DNA of 64,000 nt from Bacillus sp. B15-48 (GTDB lineage: Bacteria; Bacillota; Bacilli; Bacillales; Cytobacillaceae), in the NCBI RefSeq assembly GCF_016879755.1, contig NZ_WOFU01000010.1:1-64000 (forward strand). The letters are read 5' to 3'. Under the pieces are notes generated by a model. The model was not told where the DNA came from, did not search any database, and worked only from the letters and a program-made list of their open reading frames with translations. A program made the position numbers and the translations under genes. Shown here one piece after another: positions 42,777 through 51,728 of the stretch; the first letter of the stretch is position 1, and every line of letters begins with the position of its first letter.

Positions 42777-44213
42777 TTATTTTTTAAGCAAGTTAGTTCC
42801 ATGCGTTTCAACATACTCATCAAACACCATTTCTGAGTTTTCACGGCCAATACCACTTTGTTTCACACCGCTGAAAGGGATGTATTTGTAACCAAGTGGC
42901 GTTTGGAAAGCCGTATTAATAAACGTCATTCCAGACTCAATTTCTTCCGCTATCTCCAATGCACGCTCCTCATCAGCTGTCCAAATCGTTGATCCAAGTC
43001 CATAATCGGTACTATTTGCCATTTGGATCACTTGTTCTTCTGTTGAATACGAAATTAAAGGAATAATTGGACCGAATTGTTCGCATGTAACAACCTCATG
43101 ATCAGGTTGTATATCACGAACAATTACAGGCCTTAAATAATAGCCATTTTCCCAGTTTTCGGGTTCTAATTTTTCACCAAGTTCCACGAGATTAGCTTGG
43201 CTATCTTTCAGTCCTCTAACTAAACGTTTAATATTTTCATATTGTTGTTGATTATTAACTGGTCCAATCGTGGCATTTTGATTTAACTGATGCCCAATTT
43301 TGTACTGATTGGTAATATGGTACATTCTTTCATAAAATTCATCATATATTGTGTTAGGTATAAAAACTCGTTTAATTGCATAGCAGAATTGACCTGATCT
43401 CCTAAATACTCCATTTACAATATCTGGGACAACTTTATCAAGATTTGCATCGCTTAATACGATTGCTGGATCATTTCCACCTAATTCAAAATGGATTCCT
43501 TTTAATGACTCAGCTGCTGATTTCATAATATATTTTGCAGTTGGTCCGCCACCCGTAAACGAGATTTTCCGAACAAGTGGATGTGAAGTTAGTGCTTCTC
43601 CAACATCTCCCTCCCCAGTTACAACATTAATTACACCTGGCGGAAAAAGCATTGCCGCTTTTTTCAGGGCCAAGGTGACTCCCATGGATGCGAAGGGAGA
43701 AGGTTTAATTACCATAGTATTTCCCGCAATTAAGCATGGGGCCAACTTTTGAATTGTCAACAACAATGGTGCATTCCACGGAACTATTCCCGCAATTACC
43801 CCCATAGGTCGTTTTACAAGCCTCACCCAGCTCGTCTCATCACCAATTTCCATCGGTTTAAAAAAAGACTCAGCAAAACTTGCAGTATTTCGTATATTGG
43901 AAACGGCCATCCCAATTTCAACCTTTGTTGTTTCAAGCAACATTCCATTTTGATTCGAGATAATTTCAGCTAATCGTGAGCATTCTTTTTCCAAAAGATC
44001 TGCTACTTGTAAAACCAATGAAACTCTTTCATCCAGAGGGACTTTACGCCATGACAGATAGGCTTGATGTGCAGCATTTACTGCCTGATCAACATGATGA
44101 ACAGTTCCAACCGCAACTTCACCAATAACCTCACTAAGTCTCCCTGGATCTCTCACTTCGGTATATTGGTTTGTTTCTATGTCTTTGTTATTAATAAAAA
44201 AATGAACTTTCAA
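42777..44213 (-). CDS. Aldehyde dehydrogenase family protein
   Basis: NAD(P)-dependent oxidation of an aldehyde to its acid, 478 residues. Cofactor loop FTGGGPTAKYIMKSA, catalytic Glu in HFELGGNDPAIV and nucleophile Cys in RRSGQFCYAIKRV are all present, as is WNAPLLLTIQKLAPCLIAGN. It starts at TTG, with GGGGG about 11 bases upstream. Located between a TPP decarboxylase-like gene and the isochorismatase gene. Together with the TPP enzyme it could convert a 2-oxo acid to aldehyde and acid; alternatively it oxidises a semialdehyde from meta-cleavage. Confidence 0.93.
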   Translation of the reverse strand: MKVHFFINNKDIETNQYTEVRDPGRLSEVIGEVAVGTVHHVDQAVNAAHQAYLSWRKVPLDERVSLVLQVADLLEKECSRLAEIISNQNGMLLETTKVEIGMAVSNIRNTASFAESFFKPMEIGDETSWVRLVKRPMGVIAGIVPWNAPLLLTIQKLAPCLIAGNTMVIKPSPFASMGVTLALKKAAMLFPPGVINVVTGEGDVGEALTSHPLVRKISFTGGGPTAKYIMKSAAESLKGIHFELGGNDPAIVLSDANLDKVVPDIVNGVFRRSGQFCYAIKRVFIPNTIYDEFYERMYHITNQYKIGHQLNQNATIGPVNNQQQYENIKRLVRGLKDSQANLVELGEKLEPENWENGYYLRPVIVRDIQPDHEVVTCEQFGPIIPLISYSTEEQVIQMANSTDYGLGSTIWTADEERALEIAEEIESGMTFINTAFQTPLGYKYIPFSGVKQSGIGRENSEMVFDEYVETHGTNLLKK

Positions 44214-44451
44214 TTAAAACAATCCCCCTTTATTTTTGAAATTTTCAAGAAAATGTTTGTTTTTTACCATTTTTCAAGCTTAACAACTATATTATTAATG
44301 AAATCTACATCCAGAAAACCAACGATTATCTCTTCTTTTATTTCTGCTTAATCTAGGACAATAGTACCTTCCTACCTTATTAAATATCTTTCTGAAAATA
44401 GACTCTATTATGTCTTGGGTTGCGAATACTAGACAAAATGAACATAAGAAA

Positions 44452-46182
44452 CTAGTCTCTTTGCTCGGAAATCTGCTGAAGTTTCACATCAATAACTGCT
44501 GAACGACCAGATTTCACCGCTTCTATCCCTTGTTTTAACGCTTCCTTCAATTTAGCTGGATCGGACACGGTCACCGCAAAAGCTCCACCAGCAGCTTCGG
44601 CAATTTTTGCTAAATCTGCCGGTTGGTCAAAATTCACCCAATAACGATCATCTCTTTTGGCAATACCATCTGGATACATTCTTAACAGGTTGTTTTTTGT
44701 AGCATTCCATCCTTGATTGTTATAAATCACTGTTAAAAACGGAGCGTTATATCGCCGTGATAACCAATGGACAGACGAAGGAACACTAAATAAATAAGAT
44801 CCATCGCCAGTTAAACTAATAACGGTATTATCCGGCTTTGCCATTTTCACTCCAATTGCTGCTCCACCATTCCAACCAAGGGATGAGCCACCATTGGCTA
44901 ACATCGTAAGTGGCTTGGTGCGAGGCAAATGTCGCATAACAGCGAGTGAATTGGTGATTGTCTCATTTAAAATGATGGTGTCCTCATTCACAATTTCCCT
45001 GACACAAGCAGTGAGCCATTCGGGAGTAATGGCTCCATTGCTTGGATAAGCCTCCATTTGCTCCCAATTATTTCGCTGTAGTTTATGTTTCAATGAAAGT
45101 CGATCGTAACGGGATTGTATCGAACCTTTATTTAGGTCCATTGTTTCGGTATGTTCATTTAGTTGAAGTAAGGCTTGATAAGAATCGGCTTGGTATAACG
45201 CATCAACTGGAATATGCCACAAAGGTATTTCGGATTTAATTGGGTCTAGATCGATATGATAGATTTTGCAATCTTTTTGCGGACGATTAACTGCTGGAAT
45301 CCAAGGAACATCTGAATCAATGACTAAAATAACATCTGCTTCTGCTAAGAGTTCACCTTCTTCAAAACCTAAGTGTAGTGGGTGATTCCCTGGGAAGTTA
45401 AGATAACTACTATTTGATTCAATTACGGGAATGGCCAAGCGTTCACAGAATTGTGTCAATAGCCCAACACTCTCAGCGTTTCTTCCAAGATAACTCGTGA
45501 TGATAACCGGGTGGTTCGCTTTAGCTAAAGACTGGACAATTTCTTCAACTCCTGCTGCTGGTAACGGCATAGCTTCCATTCGTTTCCATTTAATATATTC
45601 ATTAGGAAGAATTTTTATTTCTTCTTCAAGTACCTCTCTTGCACCTGTTAAGTAAACAGGACCTTTAGGATTACTATTAGCAAGCTGCATTGCCCGATAA
45701 ACAAGTTGTTTCGTATTTAAACCCGTACGAATATCGCCTTCCCATTTCACATAGTTCCTGACGATTCCGCGTTGATCGTATACATTTTGCAAGTAATTAA
45801 TTGGAGTAAGGCGACTACCATGTAACTCCCCATCCATCGTATAAGGCGTTTCCCCTGAAAATATGAAGACCGGAACACGCGACCGATAAACATTGTGTAG
45901 GCTGCCACCCAAGTTTTGAGTACCGACATCGGTATGAACAATTACTCCTTGGGCCTGACCACTCACCATATAATAACCATGTGCCGCACTTAATGTGAGA
46001 TATTCATGCGGACAAATGATGACTTCCGGAAGTGGAATATTCTTGGATTTCGCCTTTGCAAGTGCTTCAATAATGGCTGGGTGATCACTTCCAAGATTAC
46101 TAAATAGATAGGAAATACCTGTTTCCTGTAGTGCCTCCAACATAGCATCCGCTGAGTTATAACGAGTTAACTTTTCATCCAA
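44452..46182 (-). CDS. Thiamine-pyrophosphate enzyme (2-oxo acid decarboxylase/acetolactate synthase-like)
   Basis: 576-residue TPP enzyme distinct from the pyruvate-oxidase-like gene at 9 kb. Pyrimidine-domain Glu in ICPHEYLTLSAAHGYYM, the TDVGTQNLGGSLHNVYRSRV loop, and the C-terminal GDGSYLFSV...IYNNQGWN TPP/Mg motif are visible. It starts at TTG with GGAGGA 8 bases upstream. Position beside an aldehyde dehydrogenase suggests decarboxylation of an aromatic or aliphatic 2-oxo acid, as in benzoylformate or indolepyruvate routes. No small acetolactate-synthase subunit is near. Substrate is unknown. Confidence 0.86.
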   Translation of the reverse strand: MDEKLTRYNSADAMLEALQETGISYLFSNLGSDHPAIIEALAKAKSKNIPLPEVIICPHEYLTLSAAHGYYMVSGQAQGVIVHTDVGTQNLGGSLHNVYRSRVPVFIFSGETPYTMDGELHGSRLTPINYLQNVYDQRGIVRNYVKWEGDIRTGLNTKQLVYRAMQLANSNPKGPVYLTGAREVLEEEIKILPNEYIKWKRMEAMPLPAAGVEEIVQSLAKANHPVIITSYLGRNAESVGLLTQFCERLAIPVIESNSSYLNFPGNHPLHLGFEEGELLAEADVILVIDSDVPWIPAVNRPQKDCKIYHIDLDPIKSEIPLWHIPVDALYQADSYQALLQLNEHTETMDLNKGSIQSRYDRLSLKHKLQRNNWEQMEAYPSNGAITPEWLTACVREIVNEDTIILNETITNSLAVMRHLPRTKPLTMLANGGSSLGWNGGAAIGVKMAKPDNTVISLTGDGSYLFSVPSSVHWLSRRYNAPFLTVIYNNQGWNATKNNLLRMYPDGIAKRDDRYWVNFDQPADLAKIAEAAGGAFAVTVSDPAKLKEALKQGIEAVKSGRSAVIDVKLQQISEQRD

Positions 46183-46327
46183 GACATGATCCTCCTTGTA
46201 TTTTATTCTAGTTATTTATTAAACTGGTTCGCAACGAGTTCCTTATCGTTACTGAAGTGAAGTTTTAACGGAAAACAATCAATAATCCACTTTATGTGCA
46301 AATATAAATGAAGAAACTTGGAACTCC

Positions 46328-48235
46328 TTACCCTATACTTGATGATTGTGTAGGTACTTTATCCTCATATTTCTTTATTTTTAATTCGTAAAAGAGAATA
46401 AAAATGAAGAGAAATACCCCAATTAAATCGCTTACAAATCCTACTGACATCAATAAGATTGCATCGATTAGCATAATACACCGCGTCCACAAACTAATAT
46501 GGTTTTTCAAAAATCCTTCTAATGCTGCTGATAAAATAAAAACTCCCATCATACCTGTAAGCCCTGCTAAAAGAATATTTACGATTGAACCATTAAGTAA
46601 TAGTTCCGGTCCGTATACAAACAAGTAAGGAACAATAAATGCTACTAAGCCCAAACGGCAAGCAATGAGTGAAGTTTTTGTAGGATGCGAATTAGCTACC
46701 GCACTTGCAGCAAACACTGTAACAGCCACTGGTGGTGTAATGTGAGCTAAAGTTGCAAAGAAAAAGATAAACATATGTGCTGCCATAGGTGTAACTCCTA
46801 ATTCAATCATGGATGGTGCAGCAAACACGGATAATATAATATAGGATGCAACAGGTGGTAGACCCATACCAAGTACAATTGAAACAATCATCGTAAGCAG
46901 TAGCAACATAAATAATTTGCCATCAGCTAAATTAACCATTATACCGGACAAACGTAGACCTATTCCGGTCATATTAATGACCCCAATCACAATCCCAGCA
47001 CAAGCACAAGCAGATACGACCATTAAAGAAAACTTAACACCTTGTTGCAATGACTCAATAATTTTTTTGAGTCCCATCCTCGTTTCCTTGCGTAAATAGG
47101 TACAAAATGGAATGGACAATGTAGCCCAAAAAGCAGAAAGTGTAGGACTTGCTTTTTCAATTAATAGTAAATAGATTAAAATTACTAGTGGGATTAACAA
47201 ATGACCTTTCGTTCTTAACTCTTTTTTTAAGTCCGGCCCTTCATAAACTTTTTTTCCATGTAACCCCATTTTGCCAGCTCTTAAGTCAACCATAATAAAC
47301 ACAGCCATAAAATACATGATTGCCGGGATAATCGCGGCAAAAACAACCTCTGAATAGGCAACTCCAAGATAGTCGGCAATTAAAAAAGATACGGCACCCA
47401 TAATAGGAGGAAGAAACATTCCACCCGTGGATGCTATCGATTCAATCGCACCTGCATATTCTGACTTATATCCTTCTTTTTTCATTAAAGGAATGGTAAG
47501 TACGCCTGTGGTGACAACATTTGAGGTCGGACTCCCACTTATACTTCCAAAAAAAGCACTCGATACAATTGAAACCTTCGCTGCTCCTCCTCGAAAACGT
47601 CCTACTAAGCCCATTGCTAAATCCATGAACAACTGCCCAGCACCTGAACGTTCAAGTAAAGAACCGAAAATAACAAAAAGGACAATATAAGTTGCCGAAA
47701 CTCCGACGGGAATTCCTAAAATCCCTTCAGTACTTAACCCGACTTGAGTAACTATATTTTCAAATTTATATCCTGTGTGTGCAAACATCAAAGGCAGATT
47801 TTGACCATAAAACGCATAAACCAAAAAAATAATGGCAACAATTGGAAGACCCCAACCAACCGTTCTTCGTGCAGCCTCTAATGTCATTAAAATAAGGAAG
47901 GTGGCCATTATCACAACGAGTGTGGACGGTGTATTTAAGGATCTAGTTAGTTCGATATGATTCGTAAAAATGTATAGAGCAGTCGCAGCTGCTATCAGGG
48001 CAAAAACAATATTGATTGATAAACTAAGACGGTTTTGAATCGTTAACGTACCGCCATCACTCTTTATGTTTTTTTTGAAAAAGGGATAAATAAGGAAGGT
48101 TAACGCTAGTGCAAATCCTAAATGTGCTGAGCGCTGTTGAAGAGCTGGAAAAAGTTGTACTCCTGCTGCATATAGATGGAACAACGCCATACATATTGCT
48201 ATACTCCCTACTGTCCATCCGATAACTTTGTTCAT
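46328..48235 (-). CDS. TRAP transporter fused permease (DctQM type, TAXI-linked)
   Basis: Large membrane protein, about 635 residues with some 17-18 helices: a DctQ-like 4-helix part at the N-terminus joined to a DctM-like 12-helix part. Signatures include GSISGSPTSNVVTTGVLTIP, GGMFLPPIMGAVSFLIADYL, GLPPVASYIILSVFAAPSMI and THITPPVAVTVFAASAVANS-like text near the end. Three consecutive ATGs occur at the start; the last (48235) has the best spacing from GGGAG. It follows the TAXI receptor gene by about 70 bases and forms with it a second TRAP system in the island. Confidence 0.92.
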   Translation of the reverse strand: MNKVIGWTVGSIAICMALFHLYAAGVQLFPALQQRSAHLGFALALTFLIYPFFKKNIKSDGGTLTIQNRLSLSINIVFALIAAATALYIFTNHIELTRSLNTPSTLVVIMATFLILMTLEAARRTVGWGLPIVAIIFLVYAFYGQNLPLMFAHTGYKFENIVTQVGLSTEGILGIPVGVSATYIVLFVIFGSLLERSGAGQLFMDLAMGLVGRFRGGAAKVSIVSSAFFGSISGSPTSNVVTTGVLTIPLMKKEGYKSEYAGAIESIASTGGMFLPPIMGAVSFLIADYLGVAYSEVVFAAIIPAIMYFMAVFIMVDLRAGKMGLHGKKVYEGPDLKKELRTKGHLLIPLVILIYLLLIEKASPTLSAFWATLSIPFCTYLRKETRMGLKKIIESLQQGVKFSLMVVSACACAGIVIGVINMTGIGLRLSGIMVNLADGKLFMLLLLTMIVSIVLGMGLPPVASYIILSVFAAPSMIELGVTPMAAHMFIFFFATLAHITPPVAVTVFAASAVANSHPTKTSLIACRLGLVAFIVPYLFVYGPELLLNGSIVNILLAGLTGMMGVFILSAALEGFLKNHISLWTRCIMLIDAILLMSVGFVSDLIGVFLFIFILFYELKIKKYEDKVPTQSSSIG

Positions 48236-48306
48236 CATCATCACTCCCTTATGAGAAAATGAGGGAGTACAACAGTTTGTACTCCGAAAAGAAAACAATC
48301 ATTTTC

Positions 48307-49326
48307 TTATTCTAATACCCCAATTTCCTTCAAATACTTTTCCGCACCAGGATGTAAAGGCATTTCAATCCCTTCAACGATATTGTCTTTACTAATTTCT
48401 GATCCCGGAACAATCGCTTTCAATTCGTTTGGATAATCCAACATGGCCTTTAGGTAATTAATTACTAATTCATCAGGAGTATCAATATGAGTAATATAAT
48501 GATTCGTAAATGCTGGTATGATGATGTCTTCATCAATTCCATCATATGTGCCTGCTGGTATCTTTCTAACTCCCGCATAAGGTGCAAATTCATTTAAATA
48601 GTTTTCTGCTTCTTCTTCACTTAAAGAAAGGATTCGGATATCTGTTGATGACATCGTTTCTTTAATAGCTGGAGATGGAATGAGGTCTGTTATGGCACCA
48701 GCATCTAAACTTCCATCTTGCATAGCTTGTTGTACCTCCGCATTTCTGTACGGTTGAAATTGATAATCCTTTCCTTCTTGAAGCCCAAGACTAGCTAATA
48801 ATTCTCTTAATGTATCTTCAATTGCGGCACCTGGAGGCGCAGCAATATCTTTTCCTTTTAAATCAGAAAATGTTTTAATATCTGAATCCGCAGGTACAAC
48901 TACGTGAATATTCGCAGTGTCTACATACCCAATCGCTCTTAATTCTTTATGCTCACCAGGAACGTGTTCATATTCACCATTGTATGCTTGCGCTCCATCT
49001 CTTGAAGAAACGATTCCAATCGCAGCTCTACCTTCTTCATATTTTTCTAAAATTGAACGTATATTTCCAGGTGAACCACCTGCTGCTTCTACCGAAAATT
49101 GTACATTTGGCATGAGCCCTTCATCTGAAAAGATTTTCGCGATTGCAGCTGATGTCCGATAAACAGCGCCTCCAGCATTCGCAACATAACTAGGAACAAT
49201 GCCGGATACTTCCCCATTTTCTGAAGAAGCAGACTTTGAACCAGTTTGGTCATTACCACAACCTACAAGAGCTAATACACAGACTATTATGACTGTAAAA
49301 CTTAAAAATAAATGTTTTTTTATCAT
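48307..49326 (-). CDS. TAXI-family TRAP transporter solute-binding lipoprotein
   Basis: Lipoprotein signal (SFTVIIVCVLALVGCGN) with lipobox Cys near residue 23, followed by a TAXI-type binding fold: VANAGGAVYRTSAAIAKIF, AAGGSPGNIRSILEKYEEG, IGIVSSRDGAQAYNG and LKGKDIAAPPGAAIEDTLRE. TAXI receptors deliver carboxylates such as 2-oxoglutarate or glutamate to fused TRAP permeases, as found next door. ATG at 49326 has GGGGG 8 bases upstream. Substrate not predictable. Confidence 0.92.
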   Translation of the reverse strand: MIKKHLFLSFTVIIVCVLALVGCGNDQTGSKSASSENGEVSGIVPSYVANAGGAVYRTSAAIAKIFSDEGLMPNVQFSVEAAGGSPGNIRSILEKYEEGRAAIGIVSSRDGAQAYNGEYEHVPGEHKELRAIGYVDTANIHVVVPADSDIKTFSDLKGKDIAAPPGAAIEDTLRELLASLGLQEGKDYQFQPYRNAEVQQAMQDGSLDAGAITDLIPSPAIKETMSSTDIRILSLSEEEAENYLNEFAPYAGVRKIPAGTYDGIDEDIIIPAFTNHYITHIDTPDELVINYLKAMLDYPNELKAIVPGSEISKDNIVEGIEMPLHPGAEKYLKEIGVLE

Positions 49327-49373
49327 CGTCATCCCCCGCTTTTTTTAAATATATTTTATTTAAAGATTGCCTC

Positions 49374-50258
49374 TTATTTTGTTGGTGTGACAGTCTGGGA
49401 CTGAAGAGAATCGATCTTACTATCCATGTGAACATCTATTTCCATAAGGTCTTTAGCAATCATGACATCCCCATTAAAATACGCTTTCACTTGTTCTATT
49501 AAATCATTCGGTAAAACTGGAGGAAGATGATTTAGCATAAGCATTTTTGGTTGTGCTTCTTGAGCAATCTGCCCAACTTGACGCGGCGAACAGTGCCCCA
49601 TTTTATTAACTAACTCCTCTGCAGTTAAATCAGGATTATTCTCTCTTAATAATCGAGGCGATGGCTTTCCAGGGAATACTTCATGAATAAGTAAATCACA
49701 ATTTCTAGCAAATTGACTAAAACCTAAAACAGGAGCCGTATCGCTTGAAATAACAACGGATTTTCCTTCACATTCAATCCTGAAAGCTAATGAAAAATCT
49801 ACAAATTCACCATGATGAACACGAAATGTTTTTATTTGAAATGGACCAATTTGAATTTCTATCCCACCGAATATTTCCTTTACTACAGGTGATTTCCATG
49901 CCCCTGGACCTCTCATATTTGTTCTGTAAACTAGATCTCGATAATATACTTTGTTGAAAAGCAAATCAGTAACTTCTTCAATTCCTAATGGGCCGTAGAC
50001 TTCCAAAGTCCTTTCACGGTCAGTTATAAAGCCAGTTTGTACGAAGGAGTCGTAGTCTCCAAAGTGATCCCAATGCAAATGTGTGAAAAAAAGATGATTG
50101 ATACTGTTATGCTCCAAGCCAGATTCAATAATTTGACGGTTCACTCCAGGCCCACAGTCAAATAGGATTTTATGATTTTCATGACAAATAAGGATGCCTT
50201 GTCCACATCGATCTGGATTTGGAGAAGGTAGACCTGTTCCCAAAAATGTAACTTTCAT
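49374..50258 (-). CDS. MBL-fold metallo-hydrolase
   Basis: Zinc-dependent hydrolase of the metallo-beta-lactamase superfamily, 294 residues. Opening MKVTFLGTGLPSPNPDRCGQ, Zn motif THLHWDHFGDYDSF, Asp in VVISSDTAPVLGF and the late His in LMLNHLPPV fit the RNase Z/arylsulfatase-like branch. Start has GGGGGG 9 bases upstream. First gene on the minus strand after the IclR regulator (with a ~500-base gap) and just upstream of the TAXI receptor. It probably hydrolyses an ester, lactone or phosphodiester from the catabolic route; nucleic acid processing is less likely given the context. Confidence 0.88.
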   Translation of the reverse strand: MKVTFLGTGLPSPNPDRCGQGILICHENHKILFDCGPGVNRQIIESGLEHNSINHLFFTHLHWDHFGDYDSFVQTGFITDRERTLEVYGPLGIEEVTDLLFNKVYYRDLVYRTNMRGPGAWKSPVVKEIFGGIEIQIGPFQIKTFRVHHGEFVDFSLAFRIECEGKSVVISSDTAPVLGFSQFARNCDLLIHEVFPGKPSPRLLRENNPDLTAEELVNKMGHCSPRQVGQIAQEAQPKMLMLNHLPPVLPNDLIEQVKAYFNGDVMIAKDLMEIDVHMDSKIDSLQSQTVTPTK

Positions 50259-50566
50259 AAATTAATCCCCCCATTTTGTATTTCATTAGTGAAAACTCAC
50301 CAATAGGTTATATTGTTCAGCAAAGTATAGCCTTAGTTATCGAAATCAAATATTAACCCCGTCTTTGCTTTAACTTATAATAACAAAAAATTCGAAAAAT
50401 TCTCACCTTTCAAGTTTAATATTATGAAACTTCACCTGTTTTTTAATAAATATATATAAATTTGATTTATATTGTTCAGGGGAGGCAAATAGCCTATTGA
50501 AGAAATAAAGTGTGATTCCTAATATAAGAATGTAAGATTTAAAAGAGAATAGTAATAATTCGGAGG
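50259..50566. other. Gap 5' of the MBL gene
   Basis: AT-rich sequence containing the upstream region of the MBL-fold gene. An open frame on the minus strand (50403-50636) overlaps a 15-bp inverted repeat and has no recognisable protein signature, so it is not called. No clear promoter is seen. Confidence 0.4.
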
Positions 50567-50629
50567 CGATAAAACACTCACAGCCTTCAAAAGCATAAAC
50601 ATTGGTGAGTGTTTTATCGGATAAAAGAT
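50567..50629. repeat. 15-bp perfect inverted repeat with 33-base spacer
   Basis: CGATAAAACACTCAC (50567-50581) is the exact reverse complement of GTGAGTGTTTTATCG (50615-50629). It lies between the IclR and MBL genes. It may be a regulator operator pair, a MITE-like remnant or a terminator without T-tract. Confidence 0.75.
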
Positions 50630-50774
50630 GACTCAATTAAAGATAATAATCTTGGTAGCCTATGTTTAGAACGATAGGTTAACACAGTAAATAAATTAAT
50701 GACTGTTGATAAACAAAGATTCTGTTCATTTGTTTCCCTTATAAAGTTAGGGAATTTTAATACTTTCATTTATT

Positions 50775-51521
50775 TTAAACTTCAATATAGCCTAACTCCC
50801 TAGATAAATTTTTTGCCATTTTCACAACACTTTGAATAATATAGCTTCGGTCAAGACCTGCCATATAGTCTGGGAGGCCAACAAGATTAACAGAGGCAAT
50901 TGTTTCCCCTGAATAAGATAGAATTGGAGCAGCAATTGCAAAAGTATTTGTAGTATTTTCATTATTACTAATCGAATATCCTTGTTCTCGGACAGATTCC
51001 AATTCTCTTTTCAGAGTTGTAATATCTGTAATTGTGTTTGGACCTTGTCTTGATAATCCTTTTTCTATTGTTAATTGAAAATAAGATTCATTGTAAGCAA
51101 GTAATGCTTTCCCTGCACTTGTACAATAGGCGGGCATTCTTGATCCAAGGTATGTGGGAAGGAAATCAGAATCATCGGATGAAATTCTTAGAACATTTAC
51201 TACATGACCATTATCAAACATCGCTATATGTGCAGTTCCTTTGAACTTTTCTACTAACCCTTTCACAAGCGGCATAGCCTTATCATAAAAATCCTGTTGA
51301 AACATCACGCTATTTGTCCATTCTAACACCTTCCATCCTAAACGATACTTTCTACTAACATCTCTTATCAATACTCCTTCTTTACACAGTGTTGATATTA
51401 AATGATGTGTTGTACTTCTGCTTAAACCCAATTTGTCAGCGATATCCGCATTTCCCAGTACTGGCTCTTCAGGTGAAAAGCAATTCAATATTTGACAAAC
51501 TCTACTAACCGAAGTAATCAT
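50775..51521 (-). CDS. IclR-family transcriptional regulator
   Basis: Probable local regulator of the catabolic island, 248 residues. N-terminal winged HTH (SVSRVCQILNCFSPEEPVLG, ADIADKLGLSRSTTHHLIST) and C-terminal IclR effector domain (ARISSDDSD-like region, MPAYCTSAGKALLAYNESYF, QGYSISNNENTTNTFAIAAP). The ATG at 51521 is preferred on homology; an in-frame ATG at 51554 adds residues not typical of the family. GGAG occurs 11 bases upstream. IclR proteins commonly bind an aromatic or carboxylate intermediate and control neighbouring genes; the actual operator is not known, though the 15-bp inverted repeat at 50567 is a candidate. Confidence 0.93.
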   Translation of the reverse strand: MITSVSRVCQILNCFSPEEPVLGNADIADKLGLSRSTTHHLISTLCKEGVLIRDVSRKYRLGWKVLEWTNSVMFQQDFYDKAMPLVKGLVEKFKGTAHIAMFDNGHVVNVLRISSDDSDFLPTYLGSRMPAYCTSAGKALLAYNESYFQLTIEKGLSRQGPNTITDITTLKRELESVREQGYSISNNENTTNTFAIAAPILSYSGETIASVNLVGLPDYMAGLDRSYIIQSVVKMAKNLSRELGYIEV

Positions 51522-51728
51522 AATGGCCCACACTCCTATACAGTACTTATCCAAAATGTCTTTGAATGTTTTTATTATATATTACATAATATTCAAATTA
51601 TTTTCAATTTTAAGATAATAATCTTTATCCCGAAATATTCATAGCCCTATGAAATCACGTTGGTAAACCTGAAAGTAAATGAAATTTCATAGGTTCATTT
51701 TGAAATTTGCAACTTCTCGCTAAATTAA

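Noticed and set aside
44452-46182. TPP enzyme as biosynthetic acetolactate synthase
   Set aside because: No small regulatory subunit or ilv genes next to it; neighbours are catabolic.
50403-50636. 77-codon minus-strand frame
   Set aside because: Spans the 15-bp inverted repeat; no SD or homology signal. Kept only as a repeat feature.
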